Shown here in pieces: positions 33,264-41,051 of a stretch of DNA of 50,786 nucleotides. The stretch covers positions 1 through 50,786 of the forward strand of contig NZ_JAIUGX010000020.1 in NCBI RefSeq assembly GCF_020164785.1. The letters are read 5' to 3'. This DNA is from Mesorhizobium sp. ES1-1 (lineage in GTDB: Bacteria; Pseudomonadota; Alphaproteobacteria; Rhizobiales; Rhizobiaceae). Below the pieces are notes generated by a model. It had not been told where the DNA came from, ran no database searches, and saw only the letters and a program-made list of their open reading frames with translations. The position numbers and the translations under genes are program-made. Each line of letters opens with the position of its first letter. The first letter of the stretch is position 1.

Positions 33264-33303
33264 CACTATCGCATACCCCTGCTGACAGCAGTCTGTCAGG
33301 AGG
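33264..33303 (-). promoter_or_regulatory. Promoter/operator of the second DUF1127 gene
   Basis: Palindrome CTGACAG-CAGT-CTGTCAG (33282-33299) followed on the minus strand by ATGCGATAGTG at the same spacing as in the copy at 32309-32349. On the minus strand, CTCCTGACAGA and TGCTGTCAG are identical in both, and most of some 38 aligned bases match. Confidence 0.72.
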
Positions 33304-33439
33304 GCGGCGCCTCGTGCAACGGTGAAGGGGCCAGCTTCGAAGGCAGCCACGGCTATCGGCCCACTGCTGCCACGCGCGGCGCGATCGCGACGCCGGCCAA
33401 CCGCTTTGACACGCACCGATCTTGCTGGTCAAAGGCGAT

Positions 33440-33601
33440 ATGACGAAAATCCTCGCCCTGGTCATTGTCGGTTTCATGGTCATCCAGTTGATCAAGCCGC
33501 TGGGGTGGCCGGGGCTGAAACGCCGTGGCGATTTCTGGAAGCTGGCGTTACTGGCCATGGCGGCAATCTCGCTGGCGGCGGCCCTAGGTCATTTGAATTA
33601 G
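33440..33601 (+). CDS. 53-residue membrane protein
   Basis: Not in the usual size range of gene finders: MTKILALVIVGFMVIQLIKP, a short linker LGWPGLKRRGDFWK, and LALLAMAAISLAAALGHLN. Two hydrophobic helices with a basic loop between them suggest a hairpin in the inner membrane. AAAGG precedes the ATG. I do not know the family. It lies between the DUF1127 gene and the SGNH hydrolase gene on the opposite strand. Confidence 0.6.
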   Translation: MTKILALVIVGFMVIQLIKPLGWPGLKRRGDFWKLALLAMAAISLAAALGHLN

Positions 33602-33608
33602 GCCGAAG

Positions 33609-34343
33609 TCAACCGACCGCGCCCGGTCTCCAGTCTGCAAGCACCGGGCCGGCAAGATGCTCGGCCCATGCCCGATAGCCGGCTTCCGAGGCATGAAAGC
33701 CGTCGGAGGCAAAGCCGACCTCGGGGTTGGTGATCGGCAGGCGAGGTGCGGGGACCGCGCCGCGCTCCAGGCAAAGGCGCTCGCCCATCCGGTTCATCGC
33801 GGCCGCGCGGATTTCGAGGATCTCGCCAAGCAGGCGCGGCATGGCCGGCGCGCGCGTAAACTCAAGCACCGGCGACCATACCACGCGCGCTTCCGGCCAC
33901 TTGGCGCGCAGCGCATAGAGCAGGCCGCCGAAATCCTTCTTGAAGCGCGGCACGGAGTGGAAATTCTTGGTGTCGTTGGTGCCAATTGCCAGCACGATAT
34001 GCGTCCACGGATCGGCCGACAGATTGGGCAGCACATGATCTCGGATCTGGCCTGACGTTGCAGAGTTGAAGCCGGCGGCACGCCATCGCACCGCGCGGCC
34101 GGTCCGCCGGGAAATCAGCACCGCGAGTTGCGCGGCCAAGCCGTCCTCGGAGTTGCCGATGCCGACCGAGGCGGCCGAGGAATCGCCCAACACCAGAAGC
34201 GAGATCGGCGGCGCTTCGCCGGCGAGGTCATGCATGACAGGTCCTTGCGCCGGCAGCATGCGCGTGGTGCGGCGGCGAACGCCCAATCCCTGCCAGATGT
34301 AGACGGGGAAGGCGAGCCAGGTGATGAAGGCGGGAAAACGCAT
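33609..34343 (-). CDS. SGNH/GDSL hydrolase
   Basis: 244 residues. The four SGNH blocks are visible: LLVLGDSSAASVG (GDS with the catalytic Ser), GFNSATSGQ (Gly), IGTNDTKNF (GTND with Asn), and SDGFHASEAGY (Asp and His). The N-terminus has a short hydrophobic stretch, so it may be membrane-bound or exported. It is an esterase or lipase-type enzyme acting on acyl esters, possibly of surface sugars; the substrate is unknown. Confidence 0.9.
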   Translation of the reverse strand: MRFPAFITWLAFPVYIWQGLGVRRRTTRMLPAQGPVMHDLAGEAPPISLLVLGDSSAASVGIGNSEDGLAAQLAVLISRRTGRAVRWRAAGFNSATSGQIRDHVLPNLSADPWTHIVLAIGTNDTKNFHSVPRFKKDFGGLLYALRAKWPEARVVWSPVLEFTRAPAMPRLLGEILEIRAAAMNRMGERLCLERGAVPAPRLPITNPEVGFASDGFHASEAGYRAWAEHLAGPVLADWRPGAVG

Positions 34344-34404
34344 GGCATTTACCTGAGACTGTCAGGGCAGGCTTAGCGCATGTTCGGGCCCGCGTGAACG
34401 ATCT

Positions 34405-35145
34405 TCAATCGCAGCAACCCGGTTCAGCGGCTCGGCTATCCTGGTATTCGTCGTGCAGCCGCACCCAATCCATGAGGCCATGATAGGGGCCGTTCTCGTT
34501 GCGGCCTTTCGGCGTCATATCGAGATAGTCATATGCGCCGATCTGCGCCTCGCCGCCACGGGCGCGCGACATGAAGGTGAGGAAGATGTCGCCATTGTCG
34601 TCCCTGAAGAAGACGCTGGTGCCAGGAAGTTCCTTCGATGTCCGAGGACGGGTGTCGAAATTGTAGGTGGTGTCGCCTGCCGCGATCTGCCTGTCGGTGA
34701 AGGAGACCTGCATGTCGAAATTGAAATCCGAGGCGTAGGACGATACCCAGTTGAACTTCCAGCCCATGCGCTGCCGGTAGGGCAGAAGCTCGGCCAGCGG
34801 CGCACGCGAGATCACCACCAGCGACACGTCGTGATGCCGCAGATGCTGGTCGGCGCCGTCGATATGGTCGGCCAAGAAGGCACAGCCTTCGCAGCGATGG
34901 GTAGACCCCGGTCCGAACATGAAGTGATAGACGATCAACTGGCTGTTGACGCCAAACAGGCCCGCCAGGTTCTTGGGCCCTTGCTCGGTCTCGAAGACGT
35001 AGTCCTTCCTGATTTTCAGCCAGGGCAGTTCACGTCGCTCGGCGGCAATGCGTTCGCGAAGCCGCGTCAGCTCCTTCTCGCGCGCGAGATGCGCCTTGTG
35101 CGCCTGGAACCACTCTTCGCGCGAAACCACCTTGTTGCTAGGCAT
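34405..35145 (-). CDS. DUF899 thioredoxin-like protein
   Basis: 246 residues: MPSNKVVSREEWFQAHKAHLAREKELTRLRERIAAERRELPW, then VYHFMFGPGSTHRCEGCAFLADH with a CxxC pair, VSLVVISRAPLAELLPYRQRMGWKFNWVSSYASDFNFD, and GTSVFFRDDNGDIFLTFMSRARGGE. This is the DUF899 consensus, a thioredoxin-fold family of unknown role. Start at 35145. The CxxC pair suggests redox chemistry. Confidence 0.92.
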   Translation of the reverse strand: MPSNKVVSREEWFQAHKAHLAREKELTRLRERIAAERRELPWLKIRKDYVFETEQGPKNLAGLFGVNSQLIVYHFMFGPGSTHRCEGCAFLADHIDGADQHLRHHDVSLVVISRAPLAELLPYRQRMGWKFNWVSSYASDFNFDMQVSFTDRQIAAGDTTYNFDTRPRTSKELPGTSVFFRDDNGDIFLTFMSRARGGEAQIGAYDYLDMTPKGRNENGPYHGLMDWVRLHDEYQDSRAAEPGCCD

Positions 35146-35310
35146 GGATTTCTCCCTTCAGAAACCCCAAGGACGTTCGCGACAGAAGCGAGCCGACATT
35201 GGCGTTTGCCGAAAGGAAAAAAGAAAGGACGCGGACGCAATCCCCCTAGGCCAGATAAGTAGACAAGCCGGGCCACGCCGCCCGGGCTGGAAGGAAGCCC
35301 AAAAACAGGC

Positions 35311-36336
35311 TCAGGCGGCCTGCTCGAGGCTGGCTTTCCATTCTCCAAGCGCGGCCAGATGGTTCATATGGGCGCGATGCGTGAAGGCCGCCTGGGCGGC
35401 GGCGACGTTCGATCGGTTGCCTCCCCATGCTTTCTGCGGGGCGGCCTGCAGCGCGCGGCCATAGGAGAAGGTCAGCTTCCAGGGATGCGGCCCGATGGCA
35501 TTGATGGCGTTGAGGTTGGCTGTCGCCTCCTCGTCCTCCTGGCCGCCCGACAGGAAGGCGATCCCGGGAACCGCGACCGGCACGGTTTGGCGGAACAGCT
35601 TTATGGTCTTTTCGGCGACCTCGTCGGGACTGTTTGTCTTGCCGGATTTCCTGCCTGCTATGACCATGTTCGGCTTCAGGATCGTGCCCTCCAGCACCAC
35701 CCGTGCCGCATGCAACTCGTCATAGAGCTTGATCAGCGTGGCCTTCGAAACCTCGTAGCAGGTGTCGATGTCATGGGAGCCGTCCATCAGCACTTCCGGC
35801 TCGACGATCGGCACGATGCCGGCCTCCTGGCAAAGTGCGGCATAGCGGGCGAGCGCATGGGTGTTCGAGCTTATAGCGGTTGCCGAAGGCACGCCCCTGC
35901 CGGTGTCGATATCGATCACCGCGCGCCATTTGGCGAAACGGGCGCCAAGTTTGTAATAGTCTGCCAGCCGCTCGCGGAGCCCGTCCAAGCCCTCTGTGAT
36001 GGTGTCGCCGATGAAGCCGGCCAAGGGCTTGGCGCCGGCATCGACCTTGATGCCGGGGATCGCGCCGCTTGCCTTGATGAGATCGACCAGAGGCGTTCCG
36101 TCGGCCCCCTCCTGGCGGATCGTTTCGTCGTAAAGGATCACGCCGGAGATGTAGTTCTTCATCGCCTCCGTGGCGCGGAACATCATCTCCCGGTAGTCGC
36201 GGCGGCTGTCGGCGGTCGATTCCACGCCGATGACGTCGAAGCGCTTCTTGATGGTGCCGGAGCTCTCGTCGGCGGCCAGCAGGCCCTTGCCCTCGGCCAC
36301 GATAGCGGCGGCAATGTCTTCGAGACGGTCGCTCAT
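35311..36336 (-). CDS. fda: Class I fructose-bisphosphate aldolase
   Basis: 341 residues. Cleaves or forms fructose-1,6-bisphosphate by a Schiff-base mechanism. Family marks: IVAEGKGLLAADESSGTIKKRF, VILYDETIRQ, IKVDAGAKPL, LARYAALCQEAGIVPIVEPEVLMDG, and GTILKPNMV with the active-site Lys; IAFLSGGQEDEEATANLNAIN follows. It is the last gene of the tkt-gap-pgk-fda group, 93 bases after pgk. Confidence 0.95.
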   Translation of the reverse strand: MSDRLEDIAAAIVAEGKGLLAADESSGTIKKRFDVIGVESTADSRRDYREMMFRATEAMKNYISGVILYDETIRQEGADGTPLVDLIKASGAIPGIKVDAGAKPLAGFIGDTITEGLDGLRERLADYYKLGARFAKWRAVIDIDTGRGVPSATAISSNTHALARYAALCQEAGIVPIVEPEVLMDGSHDIDTCYEVSKATLIKLYDELHAARVVLEGTILKPNMVIAGRKSGKTNSPDEVAEKTIKLFRQTVPVAVPGIAFLSGGQEDEEATANLNAINAIGPHPWKLTFSYGRALQAAPQKAWGGNRSNVAAAQAAFTHRAHMNHLAALGEWKASLEQAA

Positions 36337-36429
36337 TTCGCTCTCCTTCAGATCAGTTCTTCGCCAGATGGAAGTCTATCGCCAAAGGATCGGCACCGGA
36401 AAGCTTCAATCGAGGAAGGCTGGCGGGAT

Positions 36430-37626
36430 CTACTTCTTCAGCACGTCGACGCCGGGCAGCGGCTTGCCTTCCATCCACTCCAGGAACGCGCCGCCGGCGG
36501 TCGAGACATAGGTGAAATCGTCGCCGACGCCGGCATGGTTGAGGGCTGCCACCGTATCGCCACCGCCGGCGACCGAGACCAGCTTGCCTTGCTTGGTACG
36601 CGCGGCGGCGTGCTTGGCCGCCGTCACCGTCGCATGGTCGAAGGGCGCGATCTCGAAGGCGCCGAGCGGACCGTTCCAGACCAGCGTCGCGGCGCGATCG
36701 ATCCATTCGACGACGGTGTTCACGGTCCTGGCGCCAACATCGAGGATCATGCCGTCGGCCGGCACGCTGGAAATGGCCACGGTTTCGCTGGCCGCGCCCG
36801 CCTTGAATTCCCGGGCGACGACGCCGTCGACCGGGAGGATGATGGCGCAGCCGGCTTCCGCCGCTTCGATCATGATCTGCTTGGCGGTCGCGGCCAGATC
36901 ATGCTCGCACAGGGATTTGCCGACATTGGTGCCGCGCGCCGCGAGGAACGTATTGGCCATGCCGCCACCGATGACCAGCGCGTCGACCTTTTTCACCAGG
37001 TTCATCAGCAGGTCGATCTTGGTCGAGACCTTGGCGCCGCCGACAATGGCCACCACCGGGCGAACCGGATTGCCCAGACCCTTTTCCAGCGCTTCGAGCT
37101 CGGCCTGCATGGTGCGGCCGGCGAAAGCAGGCAGGAGATGCGCCAAGCCCTCGGTCGAGGCGTGGGCGCGATGCGCGGCGGAGAAGGCGTCGTTGACGAA
37201 GATATCGCCATTGGCGGCGAGCCTTTCGGTGAAAGCCGGATCGTTCTTCTCCTCGGCCTTGTAGAACCGGGTGTTCTCGAGCAGCAGCACGTCGCCCTCG
37301 TTCATGGCGGTGATGGCGCTTGTCGCCGTATCGCCGACGCAATCGCCGGCGAAGCCGACGGGCCGGCCAAGCACCTCTGCCGTCGCCTTTGCGATCGGCT
37401 CCAGCGAGAATTCAGCCGAGGGGCCATCCTTGGGCCGGCCGAAATGCGCGAGCAGGACAACCTTTGCGCCCTTGCCCGACAGTTCCGTGACGGTCGGCGC
37501 GATGCGCTCGATCCGGGTGGCGTCGGTGACCTTGCCATTGGCGACGGGAACGTTGAGGTCGACGCGCACCAGCACGCGCTTGCCGCTGATGTCGCCGATA
37601 TCGTCGAGTGTCTTGAAGGCGGCCAT
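36430..37626 (-). CDS. pgk: Phosphoglycerate kinase
   Basis: 398 residues. Makes ATP from 1,3-bisphosphoglycerate. Motifs: RVLVRVDLNVP near the N-terminus, VLLAHFGRPK, ENTRFYKAEE, NDAFSAAHRAHAS, VVAIVGGAKVSTKIDLL, NGPLGAFEIAPF, and VAGGGDTVAAL. I start at 37626 (MAAFKTLDDIG); an extra 15-residue N-terminus in the longer frame does not match the family. Confidence 0.97.
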   Translation of the reverse strand: MAAFKTLDDIGDISGKRVLVRVDLNVPVANGKVTDATRIERIAPTVTELSGKGAKVVLLAHFGRPKDGPSAEFSLEPIAKATAEVLGRPVGFAGDCVGDTATSAITAMNEGDVLLLENTRFYKAEEKNDPAFTERLAANGDIFVNDAFSAAHRAHASTEGLAHLLPAFAGRTMQAELEALEKGLGNPVRPVVAIVGGAKVSTKIDLLMNLVKKVDALVIGGGMANTFLAARGTNVGKSLCEHDLAATAKQIMIEAAEAGCAIILPVDGVVAREFKAGAASETVAISSVPADGMILDVGARTVNTVVEWIDRAATLVWNGPLGAFEIAPFDHATVTAAKHAAARTKQGKLVSVAGGGDTVAALNHAGVGDDFTYVSTAGGAFLEWMEGKPLPGVDVLKK

Positions 37627-37737
37627 ACCGGTTCCTTTCCCTGAAAAACGCCGGACCATACCCCGCGCCAACGATGATGCAAGGTCCGGGGCACGCGTGC
37701 GCGAAAAAATGATCGGGCCCCCGCGGGGCTTGCCAGA

Positions 37738-39624
37738 TCAGCCCTCGGCCGCCGCCTTCTGTGCCTCCGGCTCCGCGGCCGGCAACGCTTGCGCCGCCGC
37801 GTCGGATTGTCCATCCAGGGGCTTGCGCCAGTTGCGCATAAAAGCCCGGAGGCGATCGCCGATTTCGCCGGCACTCAGGAAGACCGGCACCCGCGCCACC
37901 GGTGCCGTCGGCTCGAAGGAAAGACCGAGGCCCGTGATCTTGCCCTTCTCATCGACATCTCGGACGATCAATTCGATCGGACCGAGCAGCACGCGGTCGG
38001 CATATTCGGCATGGCCGCCGAGCCGGGCCGTGACCAGAGCGCCGACGGTGAGCTTCTTTTCCGCCTCGGTCAGACCGGGAGCGTAAGCTGCTTCCAATTC
38101 GGCGGCGGACCGGGCCGGATCGACGGCAAAGGCGCCAAAGAAATCGGCATCCTCGGGATCGACCACGGCACGGCTGGCGAACAGCTTGTCCAGCAGGCGC
38201 GGATAGCGGTCGGGAACGAAAATGTAGACCTGGTCGCCAGCGGCAAGGCGGCCCATATCCTGGAAGCGCATCGAGCGCCCGTCCCGCAGCACCAACGATG
38301 GCCGGGCCCAGCGCGGGATGCGTTCGCCGCGCGCCACGGGACTGCCCGGAGCCACGCGATAGGCGAGCAGTTCGTGGTGGGCTGAGCCCGGCAATTCGAG
38401 TTCGACCTTGTCCAGCGGCCCCAGCCGCGCCGGCACGATCAGGCCGAGCCGGCGCGCCAGCGGTCCAACCGTCCAGCCCTGAATGACCAGCGACACCAGC
38501 ACGATGATGAAGGCGGCATTGAAGATGAGGCGGCCATTCTCCAGCCCGCCAAGCAGCGGGGTGATGGCGAGAAGAATCGACACGGCGCCACGCAGTCCGA
38601 CCCAGGACACGAATGCGACTTCGGGGCGCGGCAGGCGGAATGGGACCAGGCAAAGCCAGACCGCGATCGGCCTGGCGACGAATATCAGGAAAAGGCCGAG
38701 CAGAACCGCCGGCACCATGATTGCCGGGAATTGCGAGGGGGTCGCGAACAGGCCGAGGATCAGGAACATGATGATTTGCGCCAGCCACGACATGCCATCC
38801 TGAAAGCGTTTGAGGATGGTGACGGCGCGGATGTCGGAATTGCCGGCGATGAGGCCGGCTATATACACGGCCAGGAACCCCGAGCCGCCAATGGCGCCGG
38901 CGGCTGCGAACACCATCAGCGACAAAGTGAGCACGAAGATCGGCAGCAGGCCATGATCGAGATTGAGCCGGTCGACAAGGCGCACGATGGCGAGACCGCC
39001 GAGCATACCGACGACGGCGCCGAGGCCCATATTGAGGAGGAAACCGAGTACAAGACCCGTGAGCAGCACGTTGGTCTCTGGGTTCGCATGGGCGGCGATG
39101 ATCTCGACCAGGGTGATGGTCAGGAAGATGGCGATCGGATCGTTGGTGCCGGACTCCACCTCCAGGGTGGAGCGCACCCGCTCGCGCAGGTTGATCTCGC
39201 CGGCGCGCAACAGGAAGAACACGGCGGCGGCGTCGGTGGAGGCGACAGCGGCGCCGAGCAGGAAGGATTCCAGCCAGGTAAGGCCGATGAGATAATGAGC
39301 GGCAGTCCCGAACAGGCCCGTGGTCAGCAGGACGCCGAAGGTGGCGAGCGAGAGCGCAGGTCCGGCGGCCTGCCGGAGCGCGTTGAGCGGCGTGCCGAAA
39401 CCGGAATCGAACAGGATGACGGCGAGCGCCAGTGAGCCGGCAAAGTAAGCAATGCGGGCATTGTCGAACTGGATGCCGAGGCCGTCGGTTCCGGTGGCCA
39501 GTCCGATACAGAGAAACAGAAGCAGCAGGGGCGCGCCGAAGCGAAAGGCGATCAGGCTCGAGAACGCGGCGGCGACGACAAGCGCGGTGCCGACCAGCGT
39601 GACGAGATAGATCGCATGCTCCAT
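37738..39624 (-). CDS. K+/H+ antiporter (CPA1 family, NhaP2/CvrA type)
   Basis: 628 residues. About 12-13 membrane helices in the first 390, with the CPA1 core FLLGAAVASTDAAAVFFLL and LEVESGTNDPIAIFLT. The cytoplasmic C-half holds a RCK-C/TrkA-C-like domain (LAYRVAPGSPVARGERI, GDQVYIFVPDRYPRLLDKL) and a CorC/HlyC-like transporter-associated region. It exchanges cytoplasmic K+ for H+ to adjust pH or osmotic state. It sits between gap and pgk. Confidence 0.92.
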   Translation of the reverse strand: MEHAIYLVTLVGTALVVAAAFSSLIAFRFGAPLLLLFLCIGLATGTDGLGIQFDNARIAYFAGSLALAVILFDSGFGTPLNALRQAAGPALSLATFGVLLTTGLFGTAAHYLIGLTWLESFLLGAAVASTDAAAVFFLLRAGEINLRERVRSTLEVESGTNDPIAIFLTITLVEIIAAHANPETNVLLTGLVLGFLLNMGLGAVVGMLGGLAIVRLVDRLNLDHGLLPIFVLTLSLMVFAAAGAIGGSGFLAVYIAGLIAGNSDIRAVTILKRFQDGMSWLAQIIMFLILGLFATPSQFPAIMVPAVLLGLFLIFVARPIAVWLCLVPFRLPRPEVAFVSWVGLRGAVSILLAITPLLGGLENGRLIFNAAFIIVLVSLVIQGWTVGPLARRLGLIVPARLGPLDKVELELPGSAHHELLAYRVAPGSPVARGERIPRWARPSLVLRDGRSMRFQDMGRLAAGDQVYIFVPDRYPRLLDKLFASRAVVDPEDADFFGAFAVDPARSAAELEAAYAPGLTEAEKKLTVGALVTARLGGHAEYADRVLLGPIELIVRDVDEKGKITGLGLSFEPTAPVARVPVFLSAGEIGDRLRAFMRNWRKPLDGQSDAAAQALPAAEPEAQKAAAEG

Positions 39625-39785
39625 CCTGAAATCAGCCCCTCAAATTCCCCAGTCTCCGGTGTCATCAGAGAGTGGGGCGAAGACGTGACCAGTGCAAGGC
39701 GAAGGGAGGGCTTTTTGCCTATGCCGCTGATTTTCGATCGGTTTGGCCTGCAGGACACACATTGGAAATGCAGCCCGCCCGAACG

Positions 39786-39813
39786 AAAAACGCCCGGTCG
39801 GTGCCGGGCGTTT
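39786..39813 (-). terminator. Rho-independent terminator after gap
   Basis: Stem AAACGCCCGG and CCGGGCGTTT with a TCGGTG loop. Read on the minus strand the 3' arm runs into a stretch of five T, 23 bases past the gap stop codon. Confidence 0.92.
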
Positions 39814-39836
39814 CGGGTCTCGAAAAATGTCTACGA

Positions 39837-40847
39837 TCAGGCGATGGTCTTGCCGAAGGCGACCGCGGTGTCCGACATGCGGTTGGAGAAGCCCCATTCA
39901 TTGTCGTACCAGGACAACACCGAAACGAAGTTGCCATCCATGACCTTGGTCTGGTCGAGCGCCATGATCGAGGAACGGGGATCATGGTTGAAGTCGATCG
40001 AGACGTTCGGATGATGGGTGACGCCGAGGATACCCTTCAGCCTGCCGTCTGAAGCGGCGATCACCGCCTCGTTGATTTCCTGGACGGTAGTCGCACGCTT
40101 GGCGATGAACTTGAAATCGACAACCGAGACATTCGGCGTCGGCACGCGAATCGAGATGCCGTCGAGCTTGCCCTTGAGGTCGGGCAGGACAAGGCCGATC
40201 GCCTTGGCGGCGCCGGTCGAGGTCGGGATCTGCGACAGCGCCGCCGCACGGGCGCGGTAGAGGTCCTTGTGCATGGTGTCGAGCGTCGGCTGGTCGCCCG
40301 TGTAGGAATGGATGGTCGTCATCATGCCCTTTTCGATGCCGACCGTCTCATGCAGCACAGCCGCCAGCGGTGCCAGGCAGTTGGTGGTGCATGACGCGTT
40401 GGAGATGACGATGTGGTCCTTGCTCAGCTTGTCGTGGTTGATGCCGTAGACGACCGTGAGGTCGGCGCCTTCGGCCGGAGCCGAAACGACGACGCGCTTG
40501 GCGCCGGCGGTCAGATGCGCGGCGGCCTTGTCACGGGCCGTGAAAATGCCGGTGCATTCGAGCGCGATGTCGATGCCCAGCTCCTTCCACGGCAGCTGCG
40601 ACGGGTCCTTGATCGCGGTGACCTTGAACGTTTCCTTGCCGACGGTGATCTGGTCGCCGGACACCGAGACCTCATGCGGGAAGCGGCCGTGCACGCTGTC
40701 GAAGCGCAACAGATGGGCGTTGGTCTCGACCGGACCCAAATCGTTGACGGCGACGACTTCGATGTCCTTGCGGCCGGATTCATGGATGGCGCGAAGGATG
40801 TTGCGGCCGATGCGGCCAAATCCGTTGATGGCAACTCTAACGGTCAT
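39837..40847 (-). CDS. gap: Glyceraldehyde-3-phosphate dehydrogenase, type I
   Basis: 336 residues. N-terminal NAD-binding motif VRVAINGFGRIGRNILRA, catalytic ISNASCTTNCLAPLAAVLHE with the active-site Cys, then TTIHSYTGDQPTLD, RAAALSQIPTSTGAAKAIGLVLPDLKGKLDG and SWYDNEWGFSNRMSD. Start at 40847, where AGGAGAG precedes the ATG on the minus strand; an upstream ATG at 40877 adds ten unrelated residues. Confidence 0.97.
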   Translation of the reverse strand: MTVRVAINGFGRIGRNILRAIHESGRKDIEVVAVNDLGPVETNAHLLRFDSVHGRFPHEVSVSGDQITVGKETFKVTAIKDPSQLPWKELGIDIALECTGIFTARDKAAAHLTAGAKRVVVSAPAEGADLTVVYGINHDKLSKDHIVISNASCTTNCLAPLAAVLHETVGIEKGMMTTIHSYTGDQPTLDTMHKDLYRARAAALSQIPTSTGAAKAIGLVLPDLKGKLDGISIRVPTPNVSVVDFKFIAKRATTVQEINEAVIAASDGRLKGILGVTHHPNVSIDFNHDPRSSIMALDQTKVMDGNFVSVLSWYDNEWGFSNRMSDTAVAFGKTIA

Positions 40848-41051
40848 TTTTCTCTCCTCGGGAGCTGGAGCAGACAATTCGTCCGCAGCTTCTTAGCGGC
40901 GCGAGCGGAAAGAATCCAGTCGCGGTGCCGCAGATTTAAATCGATTAGGGCAGGCTGGCCAGACGAAATCTCGGAGCGGATTCGGCGGTCTTTCGGCCCT
41001 AGTGCATGTCGTCGTTCACACCGAAAGGTGTCCTCGGCGTCGGCGCTTCGT

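Noticed and set aside
35359..37644. A 761-residue plus-strand frame opposite aldolase and pgk
   Set aside because: It is antisense to two certain glycolytic genes on the minus strand; such frames arise from the high GC of the third codon position.
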